Shown here: piece after piece, positions 31,255 to 39,894 of the stretch
Position numbering within the stretch: position 1 is the first letter of the stretch
Layout: the number at the start of each line of letters is the position of its first letter
Origin: an uncultured Opitutia bacterium
GTDB lineage: Bacteria > Verrucomicrobiota > Verrucomicrobiia > Opitutales > Opitutaceae
Length of the DNA stretch: 64,000 nt
Direction: 5' to 3'
NCBI GenBank assembly: GCA_903840415.1
Contig: CAIMFY010000091.1
Location: 1-64,000 of the forward strand
Made by a program: the position numbers and the translations under genes
Notes under the pieces: generated by a model
What the model was told of the DNA's origin: nothing
The model's database searches: none
The model's input: only the letters and a program-made list of their open reading frames with translations

Positions 31255-31405
31255 GCGATGAGGTGCGGCCGTCAGCGTTCTTTTTATTTTCCGGAATTAG
31301 GGAAGGCCGTGAAAATCGGCCACAGTTGCGCTGCGGTGACGCATCACAAACCTCCATCTCGCGCGAGCGGGAGCAGAGCCAATCGGGCGACCGGTGAAGG
31401 CGGAG
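31255..31405 (+). promoter_or_regulatory. Cobalamin riboswitch upstream of btuB
   Basis: Ordered core elements of the B12 aptamer are visible: AGGTGC at 31261, AGGGAAGGCCGTGAAAATC at 31299-31317, the paired GGCC/GGCC arms, and CACAGTTGCGCTGCGGTGAC just after. Then comes a B12-box-like segment GAGCCAATCGGGCGACCGG at 31376-31394. The element lies in the sense of the TonB receptor gene, about 190 bases before its ATG. The following CGCCGC/GCGGCG hairpin (31473-31492) has no T-run, so control may act on translation. Adenosylcobalamin or a relative should switch off receptor synthesis. Confidence 0.8.
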
Positions 31406-31595
31406 GCGAGGCGATCCACGGGGATCACACATGCGAAGTCCGAACACCTGCCCCGGAAAAACTCACGCGTTTCGCCGCGACCTTTTGCGGCGGCGGACCG
31501 CGAAAACTTCATCGCAAAAATGAAGCGTGAGAGTGGAAACGTCCTCCGACGGCGGCGGATGGTCTGCTCTTCCCGCACCTAACAGCAGCCATCAC

Positions 31596-33458
31596 ATGAA
31601 AAGTCTCCCCTCGCCTGCGCACCGCGCGCGCCGGCTTTCCGTCCTTATCAGCGTGCTCGCTATGCTCACCGCCGCACGGGCACAGCCGACCGCGACGCCG
31701 CTCGCGCCTTTCGTTACCACCGCCACGCGCACGCCCTCCGATCAGCAAACGATTGGTTCGGCGGTCGATGTCATCTCAGCCGCCGACTTGGCTCGACAGC
31801 AGATTTCGTCGCTGGTAGGCGCGCTCGGCGGCGTGACCGGCGCGCCATTGTTTGCCTCCGGTGCGAACGGCGCAGCGGCCTCGCTCTTCCTGCGCGGCTC
31901 GAATTCCAATCAGACCCTCTTCCTCGTCGACGGCGTACGCTTCAACGATCCCAACACCGACTACCAAGTCACCCTCGGTGGCGCCTGCGTTGGCGCGTGC
32001 GATTCGCTCGAGGTCGCGCACGGTCCGCAGAGCACGCTCTACGGCGGAGAGGCGATGGGCGGCGTGGTCTCGCTGCGCGCCCAGCGCGGCGCAGGCACAC
32101 CGACCGCCAGCGTCTCAGCCGAGGCCGGCTCCTTCGGCACGGTGCAAGGCGCATTTGCGGCTCAAGCTGCAAGCGGCGCGAACGCGTGGAATTTCTCCGC
32201 CCAAGGCGGCCACACCGACAATCGGCGCGCCAACAATTATTTCGATTCGGCCAACACCACCCTCCGCCTCGATCACCAGGTGAACGACCGCACGAGCGTC
32301 GGCGGCACACTCCGCTGGTTCCACGGCGTCTACGGCGACCCAGGCGATCGCTTCACCAACGATCCCGACAATAAGGATCGCGAGGAAAACCTGCTGGCGA
32401 CGGCCTTCGCCGACGTAAAACTTGCCGAAGCGTGGACCGCGCACGCCACGCTCGCCGGCCAGGATCGCCGCTTCGTTTCAGAAAATCCGCGCGTCGGCTA
32501 CGCCACGCAAATCACCGTCGTGAAAAATCAACGCGCCGTGCTCGATGCGCAGACGACCTACACCGGACTGGAGCGGCAGCGAATTACGGGCGGCGTCACG
32601 GCCGAGGCCAATCACACCGTCAACACCGGCTTCGGCAGCATCGACCAGCATCAGGCCCTGCTGGCGTTTTTCGCGCAGGATGAATTCTCGCCCGCGGAAA
32701 ATGTTTTTCTTACCGGTGGCCTGCGCAGCGACGACTTCGACACCTTCGGCCGCGCGACGACTGGTCGCGCGACCGCCGCGTGGCTCGTGGCGCAGCGCTC
32801 GCTCAAATTGCGAACGAGCTACGGCACTGCGTTTCGCTCCCCGAGCTTCTTGGATCTCTATGGGAAGAGCGCGTTCTATCACGGCAACCCGAATCTCCGG
32901 CCCGAGCGCGCCCGCGGTTGGGATGTCGGCGCGGATTATTATTTCGCGCAAAAGCGTGGCACGCTGAGCGCCACGTGGTTCAACACCGCCTTCACCGATC
33001 TCATCGCGAGCTCGCCGGATTTCACCAGCGAGATCAACATCCAGCGTGCCCGCACGCGCGGCGCGGAGTTGGCCGCGCAAGGCGCGCTGCCGGGCGCCAT
33101 TACCCTGCGCTCGAGCTTCACCTATCTTGAGGCGGATAATTCCACCTCGAACACCCGGCTCCTGCGGCGTCCGCGCCAAAGCGGTTCACTCGACGCGTGG
33201 CATGACTTCGGCGGCGGCGTCAGCGCCGGCGCGGGCATGACCTTCGCCGCGCATCGTCGCGACGTTGACGCAAAGACCTTCGCGCAAATCGACGCCGAAG
33301 ACTACACCGTCACGCGCCTCTACGCCGCTTGGCAAGCCACGCCCCAGCTCGCGCTGAAAGTCCGTCTCGAAAATTTCCTCAACGAAAAATACGAGCCGGT
33401 GAACGGCTACCCGGCCCTCGGATTCGGCGCCTTCGGCGGCGCCGAGTGGAAGTTCTGA
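31596..33458 (+). CDS. btuB: TonB-dependent vitamin B12 receptor BtuB
   Basis: 621 residues from the ATG at 31596; the open frame extends 69 bases further up but the signal peptide (LSVLISVLAMLTAARAQ) fixes the start. After it comes a plug domain (VTTATRTPSDQQTIGSAVDV, then LFLRGSNSNQTLFLVDGVRF, then VAHGPQSTLYGGEAMGGVVS) and a beta-barrel ending in GAEWKF with a terminal Phe. Length and motifs fit BtuB (594 in E. coli). The riboswitch in front of it and the B12-dependent metH genes next door support cobalamin as substrate. Outer membrane. Confidence 0.92.
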   Translation: MKSLPSPAHRARRLSVLISVLAMLTAARAQPTATPLAPFVTTATRTPSDQQTIGSAVDVISAADLARQQISSLVGALGGVTGAPLFASGANGAAASLFLRGSNSNQTLFLVDGVRFNDPNTDYQVTLGGACVGACDSLEVAHGPQSTLYGGEAMGGVVSLRAQRGAGTPTASVSAEAGSFGTVQGAFAAQAASGANAWNFSAQGGHTDNRRANNYFDSANTTLRLDHQVNDRTSVGGTLRWFHGVYGDPGDRFTNDPDNKDREENLLATAFADVKLAEAWTAHATLAGQDRRFVSENPRVGYATQITVVKNQRAVLDAQTTYTGLERQRITGGVTAEANHTVNTGFGSIDQHQALLAFFAQDEFSPAENVFLTGGLRSDDFDTFGRATTGRATAAWLVAQRSLKLRTSYGTAFRSPSFLDLYGKSAFYHGNPNLRPERARGWDVGADYYFAQKRGTLSATWFNTAFTDLIASSPDFTSEINIQRARTRGAELAAQGALPGAITLRSSFTYLEADNSTSNTRLLRRPRQSGSLDAWHDFGGGVSAGAGMTFAAHRRDVDAKTFAQIDAEDYTVTRLYAAWQATPQLALKVRLENFLNEKYEPVNGYPALGFGAFGGAEWKF

Positions 33459-33508
33459 CGCGCGGCTTGTCGTTTGACGGACGAGCGCGCGGCGGGTGGA
33501 CTCGGTTC

Positions 33509-35353
33509 ATGCTGAACTTGGTTCCCCGCCTCGCTCTGTTCACGGTTGCGGCCTCCGTCGCGTTTGCGCTCGAACCCAACCCCGCCCCTACCCGCCCGAC
33601 CGCCGACTACGTGCCGGACGTCGCCGCGCTCGCCACCCCCGCGTCGAGCGAACTGCGCGAACTCGTCGAGCGCTTCGTGACCGATCGCACCGAACTCGAA
33701 CGGTTCTACAGCGTGAAAGGCTCGGCGCTGCAGACGCGGCGGCTGCGCGAGTTCTACCAATCGTGGCAGGAGCGGCTCGCGAAAATCGATTTCGAAAAAC
33801 TCGGCGTCGATGGCCGCATCGACGCCACGCTGCTCCGCACGCGCCTCACCCACGAACTGCGCCTCCTCGATCGCGAGGCGCAGCGCGCCGCCGAGATGGC
33901 GCCGCTGCTGCCGTTCGCCGAGGATATCGCCCGCCTGCAGGAAGCCCGCCGGACGCTCGAGCCGGTTGACGCCCCGGCCTCCGCCAAAATCCTCGATCGC
34001 ATCCGGCAGTCGGTCGAGCAGACGCGTGCTGCCGTCGAGGCGGGGCTCAAACCCACCGAAGAAAAATTGTCCGACAGCAAAGCTGGAAAGAAAGATTCAC
34101 CCGCTTCGGCGGTGAAACCCGCGCAGCTCGTCACCACCAAGATCGTCGGTTTCCGCGCGGCGAACCGCCTCGCCGATCTCCAGAAAACGCTCGCGGACTG
34201 GTTCAAGTTCTACGACGCCTACGATCCGGTGTTCAGCTGGTGGGCGCGCGAGCCGCAAAAGCAGGTGACGCAGGCGCTCGAAGACTACCAAAAGCTTCTG
34301 CGCGAAAAGGTCGCCGGCATCGATCCGAAGGCGAAGGACCAGCCGATCATCGGCGATCCGATCGGCCGCGACGGCTTGGTCGCCGACTTGGAAAACGAAA
34401 TGATCGCCTACACGCCTGAGGAGCTCATCGCGGTCGCGGAGCGGGAGTTCGCGTGGGTTGACACCGAGTTGAAGCGTGCCGCCCACGACATGGGCCTAGG
34501 CGACGACTGGAAGGCTGCGCTCGAAAAGGTGAAGGAGGATCACGTCGCGCCCGGCGAACAGCCGGCGCTCATCCGCGATCTCGCGCTCGAGGCGACGCGC
34601 TATGTGCGCGACAACAACCTCGTCACCGTGCCGCCGCTGGCCAGCGACTTGTGGCGGATGCTGATGATGTCGCCCGAGCAGCAGAAGGTCGCGCCGTTTT
34701 TCCTCGGCGGAAACGACATCCTCGTCTCGTTCCCCACGGACGCGATGACGGAGGAGGAAAAACTCCAGAGCCTCCGGGCCAACAACCGCCATTTCGCGCG
34801 CGCCACCGTGTTTCACGAACTTCTCCCCGGCCACCACCTCCAGTTTTACTGGATGGCCCGCTCGAACCAGCACCGCGAACTCTTCTCGACGCCCTTCTGG
34901 ATCGAAGGCTGGTCGCTCTGGTGGGAGTTTTACCTCTGGGATCGGAAATTCATTGCGACGCCCGAGGATCGAATCGGCGCGCTGTTTTGGCGGGCGCACC
35001 GCTGCGCGCGGATTATTTTCTCGCTGAAGTTTCACCTTGGCGAGTGGACGCCGCAGCAGTGCATCGACTTTCTCGTCGAGCGCGTCGGTCACGAGCGGGC
35101 GAGCGCGACGGGCGAAGTGCGCCGCTCCTTCAACGGCAGCTACCCGCCGCTCTACCAGGCCGGCTACATGCTCGGCGCGCTGCAACTCCGCGATCTCCAC
35201 CGCACGCTCGTAGATACCGGCAAGATGAACGACCGGCAGTTTCACGACACGATCCTCCGCGGCGGCACGATGCCGATCGAGATGGTGCGCGCGCTTCTGC
35301 TGAAGGAAAAACTCTTGCGCGACTTCCAGCCGACGTGGAAATTTGCGAACTGA
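33509..35353 (+). CDS. Exported DUF885 family metallopeptidase-like protein
   Basis: 614 residues from the ATG at 33509, giving a signal peptide (RLALFTVAASVAFA). The family's zinc motif is FHELLPGHHLQFYW (HExxPGHH), followed by FWIEGWSLWWEFYLWD with the third-ligand Glu. The N-terminal half is helical with an Ala/Lys-rich linker around residue 180-200. DUF885 proteins are predicted periplasmic or lipoprotein peptidases; substrates are not well known. The gene follows btuB by 50 bases and precedes the GH127 gene by 12, so it may share a transcript with either. Confidence 0.87.
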   Translation: MLNLVPRLALFTVAASVAFALEPNPAPTRPTADYVPDVAALATPASSELRELVERFVTDRTELERFYSVKGSALQTRRLREFYQSWQERLAKIDFEKLGVDGRIDATLLRTRLTHELRLLDREAQRAAEMAPLLPFAEDIARLQEARRTLEPVDAPASAKILDRIRQSVEQTRAAVEAGLKPTEEKLSDSKAGKKDSPASAVKPAQLVTTKIVGFRAANRLADLQKTLADWFKFYDAYDPVFSWWAREPQKQVTQALEDYQKLLREKVAGIDPKAKDQPIIGDPIGRDGLVADLENEMIAYTPEELIAVAEREFAWVDTELKRAAHDMGLGDDWKAALEKVKEDHVAPGEQPALIRDLALEATRYVRDNNLVTVPPLASDLWRMLMMSPEQQKVAPFFLGGNDILVSFPTDAMTEEEKLQSLRANNRHFARATVFHELLPGHHLQFYWMARSNQHRELFSTPFWIEGWSLWWEFYLWDRKFIATPEDRIGALFWRAHRCARIIFSLKFHLGEWTPQQCIDFLVERVGHERASATGEVRRSFNGSYPPLYQAGYMLGALQLRDLHRTLVDTGKMNDRQFHDTILRGGTMPIEMVRALLLKEKLLRDFQPTWKFAN

Positions 35354-35365
35354 ATCCCAGCGATC

Positions 35366-37300
35366 ATGAAAACAAAATTTTTGTTCACGCTCGCGTTGGC
35401 GGCAACCGTCTGCGCCGCGCCGCTCTTGGCCGCGGATTATCCCGTGCAACCGGTGCCGTTCACCGCCGTGCGTGTCACGGGCGGATTCTGGCGCGAACGG
35501 CAGGAAGTGAACCGCACCGTCACCGTGCCGTTCGCGTTGCAGCAGTGCGAAGACTCCAAGCGGCTCACGAATTTCGATCTCGCCGCCGAGACGATGCGGC
35601 GGCGCGCGGCGGGCGAGAAGGATTTCCAGAACAAGCCGCCGACCATTTATCCGTTCGACGATACCGACGCCTACAAGGCGATCGAGGGCGCGTCCTACGT
35701 CCTGAGCATGACGCCCGACGCCGCACTCGAAAAACACCTCGACGACTGGATCGCGCGCATCGCGGCGGCGCAGGAACCCGACGGTTACCTCTACACCTTT
35801 CGGACGATGCACCCCGACTCGCCCGCGCACAAATGGATCGGGGAGCACCGTTGGGAAAAAGATCCGGATCTCAGCCACGAGCTTTATTGCGCCGGGCACC
35901 TCTACGAGTCGGGCGTCGCGCATTTTCAGGCGACGGGCAAGCGGGCGCTCCTCGACGTCTGCCTGAAAAACGCCGAGTTGCTCTGGCGCGACTTTGGTGA
36001 CGGGAAGCTCCGCCTCGCCCCCGGCCACGAGATCGTCGAGATGGGTTTGGTGAAACTGTTCCGCGTCACCGGCGACGCGCGGTGGCTGAAACTCGCGCAG
36101 ATTTTCCTCGATGCGCGCGGGCCCGGCGGCCCGGCCTACAACCAGCGCCACCGGCTCGTCGTTGATCAGATCGAGGCGGTGGGGCACGCGGTGCGCGCCA
36201 ACTATCTTTACTCCGGCATGGCCGATGTCGCCGCGCTCACCGGCGACACGCGTTACCTCGATGCGATCACGAAAATCTGGGAGAGCGCGACGGCGCGGAA
36301 AATGTATCTCACCGGCGGCGTCGGCGCACTCGCGAAGGGCGAGGCCTATGGCGCCGACTACGAACTGCCGCCCAACGGCTACAACGAAACCTGCGCCGCC
36401 GTCGCCCTCATGATGTGGAACCACCGGATGTTTCTGCTCACCGGCGAGGCGAAGTTCATGGATGTGTTCGAGCGCACAGCGTTCAACGGCTTCCTGAGCG
36501 GCGTCTCCATTTCCGGCGATCGGTTTTTCTACACGAACCCCGTCGCCTACGACGGGCAGAAGAAAAACAACAGCGGCTTTGCGGGGCGCGTGCCGTGGTT
36601 CGGCTGCGCGTGCTGCCCGCCCAACCTGATGCGCACGCTCGCATCGCTCACCGGCTATTTCTACGCCGTGCGCGGCGATTCACTCTTTGTAAATTTCTAC
36701 GCGCAGAACGAAGGCGCGGCGACCGTCGCCGGCACGAAGGTGAAACTCGCGCAGACGACCGACTATCCGTGGCAGGGTGCCGTGCGGCTCGCGGTGTCGC
36801 CGGAAAAACCGGCGAAGTTTTCCGTGCGCGTGCGCATCCCCGGCTGGGCGCGAAACCGGCCGGTGCCATCAGATCTTTATTCCTACGACGACCAGGTTTC
36901 CGCCGTCTGGTCGGCGAAAATCGGGCGCGATGAAATCAGCGGCCCGCTCGAAAACGGCTTTCTCGTGATCACCCGCGAATGGCGCGCCGGCGACATCGTC
37001 GAACTGAACTTCGGCCTGCCGGTTCGCTCCGTGCGCGGCAACGACAAGATCGCGGCGACGCAGGGCCGCGTGGCCTTCGAGCGCGGACCGGTGGTGTATT
37101 GCGTCGAGGAACCGGCGCGCACCTTCGTGCCCGTCGAGTGGGTCGTGCCGGCGGCGGCGACACTCACGGCCGAGCCCCGCGCCGATTTGCTTGGGGGCGT
37201 GACGGTGCTGAAGGTGGGCGAGGTCACGGCGATTCCCTACTTCGCGTGGAACAACCGCGGGCTCGCGCCGATGGCTGTGTGGTTGAAGCGGGCGCCGTAA
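35366..37300 (+). CDS. Secreted GH127 beta-L-arabinofuranosidase
   Basis: 644 residues with signal peptide FLFTLALAATVCAAPLLA. The (alpha/alpha)6 barrel and C-terminal beta domains are full length. The unusual GH127 active site is complete: Glu326 in GEAYGADYELP matches the acid/base Glu of HypBA1, and Glu341 and Cys343 in YNETCAAV plus Cys416 and Cys417 in GCACCPPNL form the zinc-thiolate nucleophile site. It removes beta-L-arabinofuranose from plant arabinans or extensin glycans. With the GH28 enzyme it supports a pectin/cell-wall diet. It starts 12 bases after the DUF885 gene, which implies an operon. Confidence 0.92.
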   Translation: MKTKFLFTLALAATVCAAPLLAADYPVQPVPFTAVRVTGGFWRERQEVNRTVTVPFALQQCEDSKRLTNFDLAAETMRRRAAGEKDFQNKPPTIYPFDDTDAYKAIEGASYVLSMTPDAALEKHLDDWIARIAAAQEPDGYLYTFRTMHPDSPAHKWIGEHRWEKDPDLSHELYCAGHLYESGVAHFQATGKRALLDVCLKNAELLWRDFGDGKLRLAPGHEIVEMGLVKLFRVTGDARWLKLAQIFLDARGPGGPAYNQRHRLVVDQIEAVGHAVRANYLYSGMADVAALTGDTRYLDAITKIWESATARKMYLTGGVGALAKGEAYGADYELPPNGYNETCAAVALMMWNHRMFLLTGEAKFMDVFERTAFNGFLSGVSISGDRFFYTNPVAYDGQKKNNSGFAGRVPWFGCACCPPNLMRTLASLTGYFYAVRGDSLFVNFYAQNEGAATVAGTKVKLAQTTDYPWQGAVRLAVSPEKPAKFSVRVRIPGWARNRPVPSDLYSYDDQVSAVWSAKIGRDEISGPLENGFLVITREWRAGDIVELNFGLPVRSVRGNDKIAATQGRVAFERGPVVYCVEEPARTFVPVEWVVPAAATLTAEPRADLLGGVTVLKVGEVTAIPYFAWNNRGLAPMAVWLKRAP

Positions 37301-37384
37301 GAGAGAGTGTTTGGAGTTGGTCCACTGGCATTCGTGCCGTCGAGGAAGGGCCGAAGGGCGGGCCCAAGTTGACCCTGCATAAAA

Positions 37385-37921
37385 ATGCGCCCTTCCTGCG
37401 TGGATCGGATGGATGCAAACGCCCAATCCATGAGTTCGGCAGACCTCGAGACACTGCGGGCCTTCTACGTTGGGTCTCGTCAGCAGCTCTACACCTATGC
37501 CACATCGATCACCAGCAATCGCGAGTCAGCGGAGGACGCCATCCATGATGTTTTTCAGCGACTGCTGCGGCTCGAGGTCTTGCCGGCGGATTTGCGTCCG
37601 TATGTTTTCCGCAGCGTCCGCAATGCCGCGCTGGACACATTGCGCCGCACCAAAGTGCGGAGCGATTCCATTTTCGATGCCGCCGCGGCGGTGGATGCCG
37701 TCGCCCCGACGGAGCCGCCGGCGTTCAAGACCGATGAACTCGCACAGTGGCTGGAGCAACTCTCACCCGATGAACGCGAGACCATTGTGCTGAAAATTTA
37801 TGATGAATTCACCTTCCAACAGATCGCGGACCTGCGCCAAGTCCCGTTGCAGACGGTGGCATCGTGGTATCGGCGGGGGCTCGACAAATTGAAGACCCAT
37901 ATCCCCACGGATCTCCTATGA
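37385..37921 (+). CDS. ECF sigma factor
   Basis: Up to 178 residues. Region 2 reads FYVGSRQQLYTYATSITSNR, EDAIHDVFQRLLRLEVL and RPYVFRSVRNAALDTLRRTK. Region 4 is LSPDERETIVLKIYDEFTFQ followed by QTVASWYRRGLDKLK. A start at 37409 (MDANAQSMSS), just after GGATCGG, may be the true one. Its stop overlaps the start of the next gene (ATGA), the usual sigma/anti-sigma coupling. The putative TTGACC at 37369 could belong to its own promoter. It probably controls the downstream kelch gene, which is inference from order. Confidence 0.88.
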   Translation: MRPSCVDRMDANAQSMSSADLETLRAFYVGSRQQLYTYATSITSNRESAEDAIHDVFQRLLRLEVLPADLRPYVFRSVRNAALDTLRRTKVRSDSIFDAAAAVDAVAPTEPPAFKTDELAQWLEQLSPDERETIVLKIYDEFTFQQIADLRQVPLQTVASWYRRGLDKLKTHIPTDLL

Positions 37922-38247
37922 ACGAACTTGAACAGCAGCTGAAAACCCAGCGTCTGGCAGCGCCCTCGACCGCTTTGGATCAGCGCATCAGCGATGCGTT
38001 TGCCGCGGTTGCCCGGAGCCGGCAATCATCGCGAAATCGGCAGATAATCTGGTGGTGGTTCTCGGCATTCGCTGCGTGCGGAGCCACCGCGGCGTTGTTT
38101 CTTTCGGGGACACTGTGGCGACATCCGACCCCCAAGCAGATTACTTATCGAATCGAGGCGCAAGGCCGCCTGCGTCTGCTGCTCCTTGAACCACCCGCCA
38201 GCGCGAACCGTGTGCCGCGCTTTGTGGTCACCACCCACGCCCCTTGA
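37918..38247 (+). CDS. Small single-span membrane protein, likely anti-sigma factor
   Basis: 109 residues. A helical cytoplasmic N-terminus (MNELEQQLKTQRLAAPSTAL) precedes one membrane segment (IIWWWFSAFAACGATAALFL) and a short extracytoplasmic tail. No zinc-binding HxxxCxxC motif is present, so it is not a ZAS protein. Translational coupling to the ECF sigma gene and the one-span layout make an anti-sigma role the natural reading, but sequence alone does not prove it. Confidence 0.72.
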   Translation: MNELEQQLKTQRLAAPSTALDQRISDAFAAVARSRQSSRNRQIIWWWFSAFAACGATAALFLSGTLWRHPTPKQITYRIEAQGRLRLLLLEPPASANRVPRFVVTTHAP

Positions 38248-38282
38248 ATTTTTAGCGATCTCATCGCCCAACCTCGATCGTT

Positions 38283-39887
38283 ATGAAACCATTTCTCTTC
38301 CGCGTCGGAATCCTCGCGTTCCTGTTTCCGCTCGTTTCGGCGCTGAACGCCAGCGAGCAACTCCAGTTGGAGACCGCCATCTACGTTTTTAAGAACAGTG
38401 ATTTTCATGCGGTCGATCTTCCCGGCGCCCCCTCGGCCAGCGAACACCATGGCATTCTCATCCCATCGCCGGCCACGATCAGATTCGATCAGGTGGCGCT
38501 GGCGCTCGACGGTTCGCACTATGCGTGGAACGGCGGCGACACTCCACCCCAGCAATTCAGCCTGATCGCAGCGCCCTCGGTTCCGATGACCGCCGGCCAG
38601 CCGGTGAGTCTGGTGTCGTCCGTACCAAGTCAATATCTGGAACGGCTGGCGGACGGGCGACTTCAAGTCCGGGAAATTCCCGCCGAATCGCCGGACGCAC
38701 CGCATTGCAAACTCACGTTCGCCGTGAGCGCGGAGCCCGGCGCCACGCCAAGACTGATCCTCGCCTGCAATCTGGATGTCGCCACGGTAAGTGCGCGCGA
38801 AAATATTCCGGGCGTGGCGCTGGAAGTCGGCAAGCCGCTCATCGCCCGGTTCAAGGAGGACCTGCAATTCCCCGCGCGCGCCGACCGGTGGTCGGCCTTG
38901 TTGTTGAAGGCGCCCAATGGCAGCGACTACAGCCTGCTCCTTCTGCTGAAATTGTCGCCGGCACCGACGCAACCCAGGCAGCTCACGAAGGTGGCGGACT
39001 ATCATCTCAAGACCGAGCGATTCGGCGCTGCCGCCGTTGCCGATGGCAATTACGTTTACGTGATCGCCGGGCAGAATTCCGGCGGGATTCTCAGTGACAT
39101 CGAGCGCTTCGACATCCGCACCCACGAGATCACGAAACTCACCGATGGGTTGATTCCGCGGCACCATCTTGGCGCGGCGATCGTGGGAGGAAAAATCTAC
39201 GTGTTAGGCGGGCAGGGATACCGGTTGCCAGAGGCCAGTCGGTTTGAAAACACCGTGGAGATTTATGAGATTGAATCTGGAAAAATCACGCACGGTGCGC
39301 CCATGCCGACGCCGCGCGCGTATTTTGCGACGGCGTTGTGGAGCGGTAAAATCTACGCCATAGGCGGCACCCACGGTGATATGCTCGCCATGGGTGAGAC
39401 CAACCGCACCGCCATCTACGACCCTACCACCAATGCGTGGACCGAGGGACTTCCGATGCCGACGGCACGCGCGACCAAGGCTGTGGTCACCCCTGACGGC
39501 ATCGTTGTCATCGGGGGGTATCGCGGACCCGCCGTGTCGGTAGGACTAAAGACGGTGGAGTGCTTCGTCCCGAGTAAGAATCAGTGGTTCAGCCTGCCGG
39601 ATCTCGACCGGCCGGTCGGGGCCGACTCGGCCGCCGGGCTGGAAAATTTTGTGTTTCTCTTCGGCAACTTCGATCCCGCCGACGAAATCCTAGCCTACGA
39701 TTTGACGACCCACACCTCCCGAGTCGTCACGAACGGATTCGCCGCCGCGAGCCAATCGACGGCGGTAGCTCTCGATGGCTTGATTTATGTGATCGGGGGA
39801 ACCGGTGGTGGTGGCCAACAACGAACCGACCGCAACGCGATGGATGACATTCAGGTCTTCGCGCTCACGCCAACCGCCAGCCATTGA
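38283..39887 (+). CDS. Exported kelch-repeat protein
   Basis: 534 residues with signal peptide FLFRVGILAFLFPLVSALNA. Residues 25-215 are a beta-rich domain I do not recognise. From about 230 on there are at least five kelch blades with the GGxxY/IYVxGG signature (KIYVLGGQGY, KIYAIGGTHGD, IVVIGGYRG, DLIYVIGGTGGG-like end). This builds a beta-propeller used for binding. It follows the sigma/anti-sigma pair by 35 bases and is probably their target or co-transcribed. It is paralogous over the propeller to the next gene on the opposite strand. Confidence 0.82.
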   Translation: MKPFLFRVGILAFLFPLVSALNASEQLQLETAIYVFKNSDFHAVDLPGAPSASEHHGILIPSPATIRFDQVALALDGSHYAWNGGDTPPQQFSLIAAPSVPMTAGQPVSLVSSVPSQYLERLADGRLQVREIPAESPDAPHCKLTFAVSAEPGATPRLILACNLDVATVSARENIPGVALEVGKPLIARFKEDLQFPARADRWSALLLKAPNGSDYSLLLLLKLSPAPTQPRQLTKVADYHLKTERFGAAAVADGNYVYVIAGQNSGGILSDIERFDIRTHEITKLTDGLIPRHHLGAAIVGGKIYVLGGQGYRLPEASRFENTVEIYEIESGKITHGAPMPTPRAYFATALWSGKIYAIGGTHGDMLAMGETNRTAIYDPTTNAWTEGLPMPTARATKAVVTPDGIVVIGGYRGPAVSVGLKTVECFVPSKNQWFSLPDLDRPVGADSAAGLENFVFLFGNFDPADEILAYDLTTHTSRVVTNGFAAASQSTAVALDGLIYVIGGTGGGGQQRTDRNAMDDIQVFALTPTASH

Positions 39888-39894
39888 GGCCGCG

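Noticed and set aside
34496-36424. 642-codon minus-strand frame across the DUF885 and GH127 genes
   Set aside because: It spans two well-supported opposite genes and has the composition of an antisense shadow.
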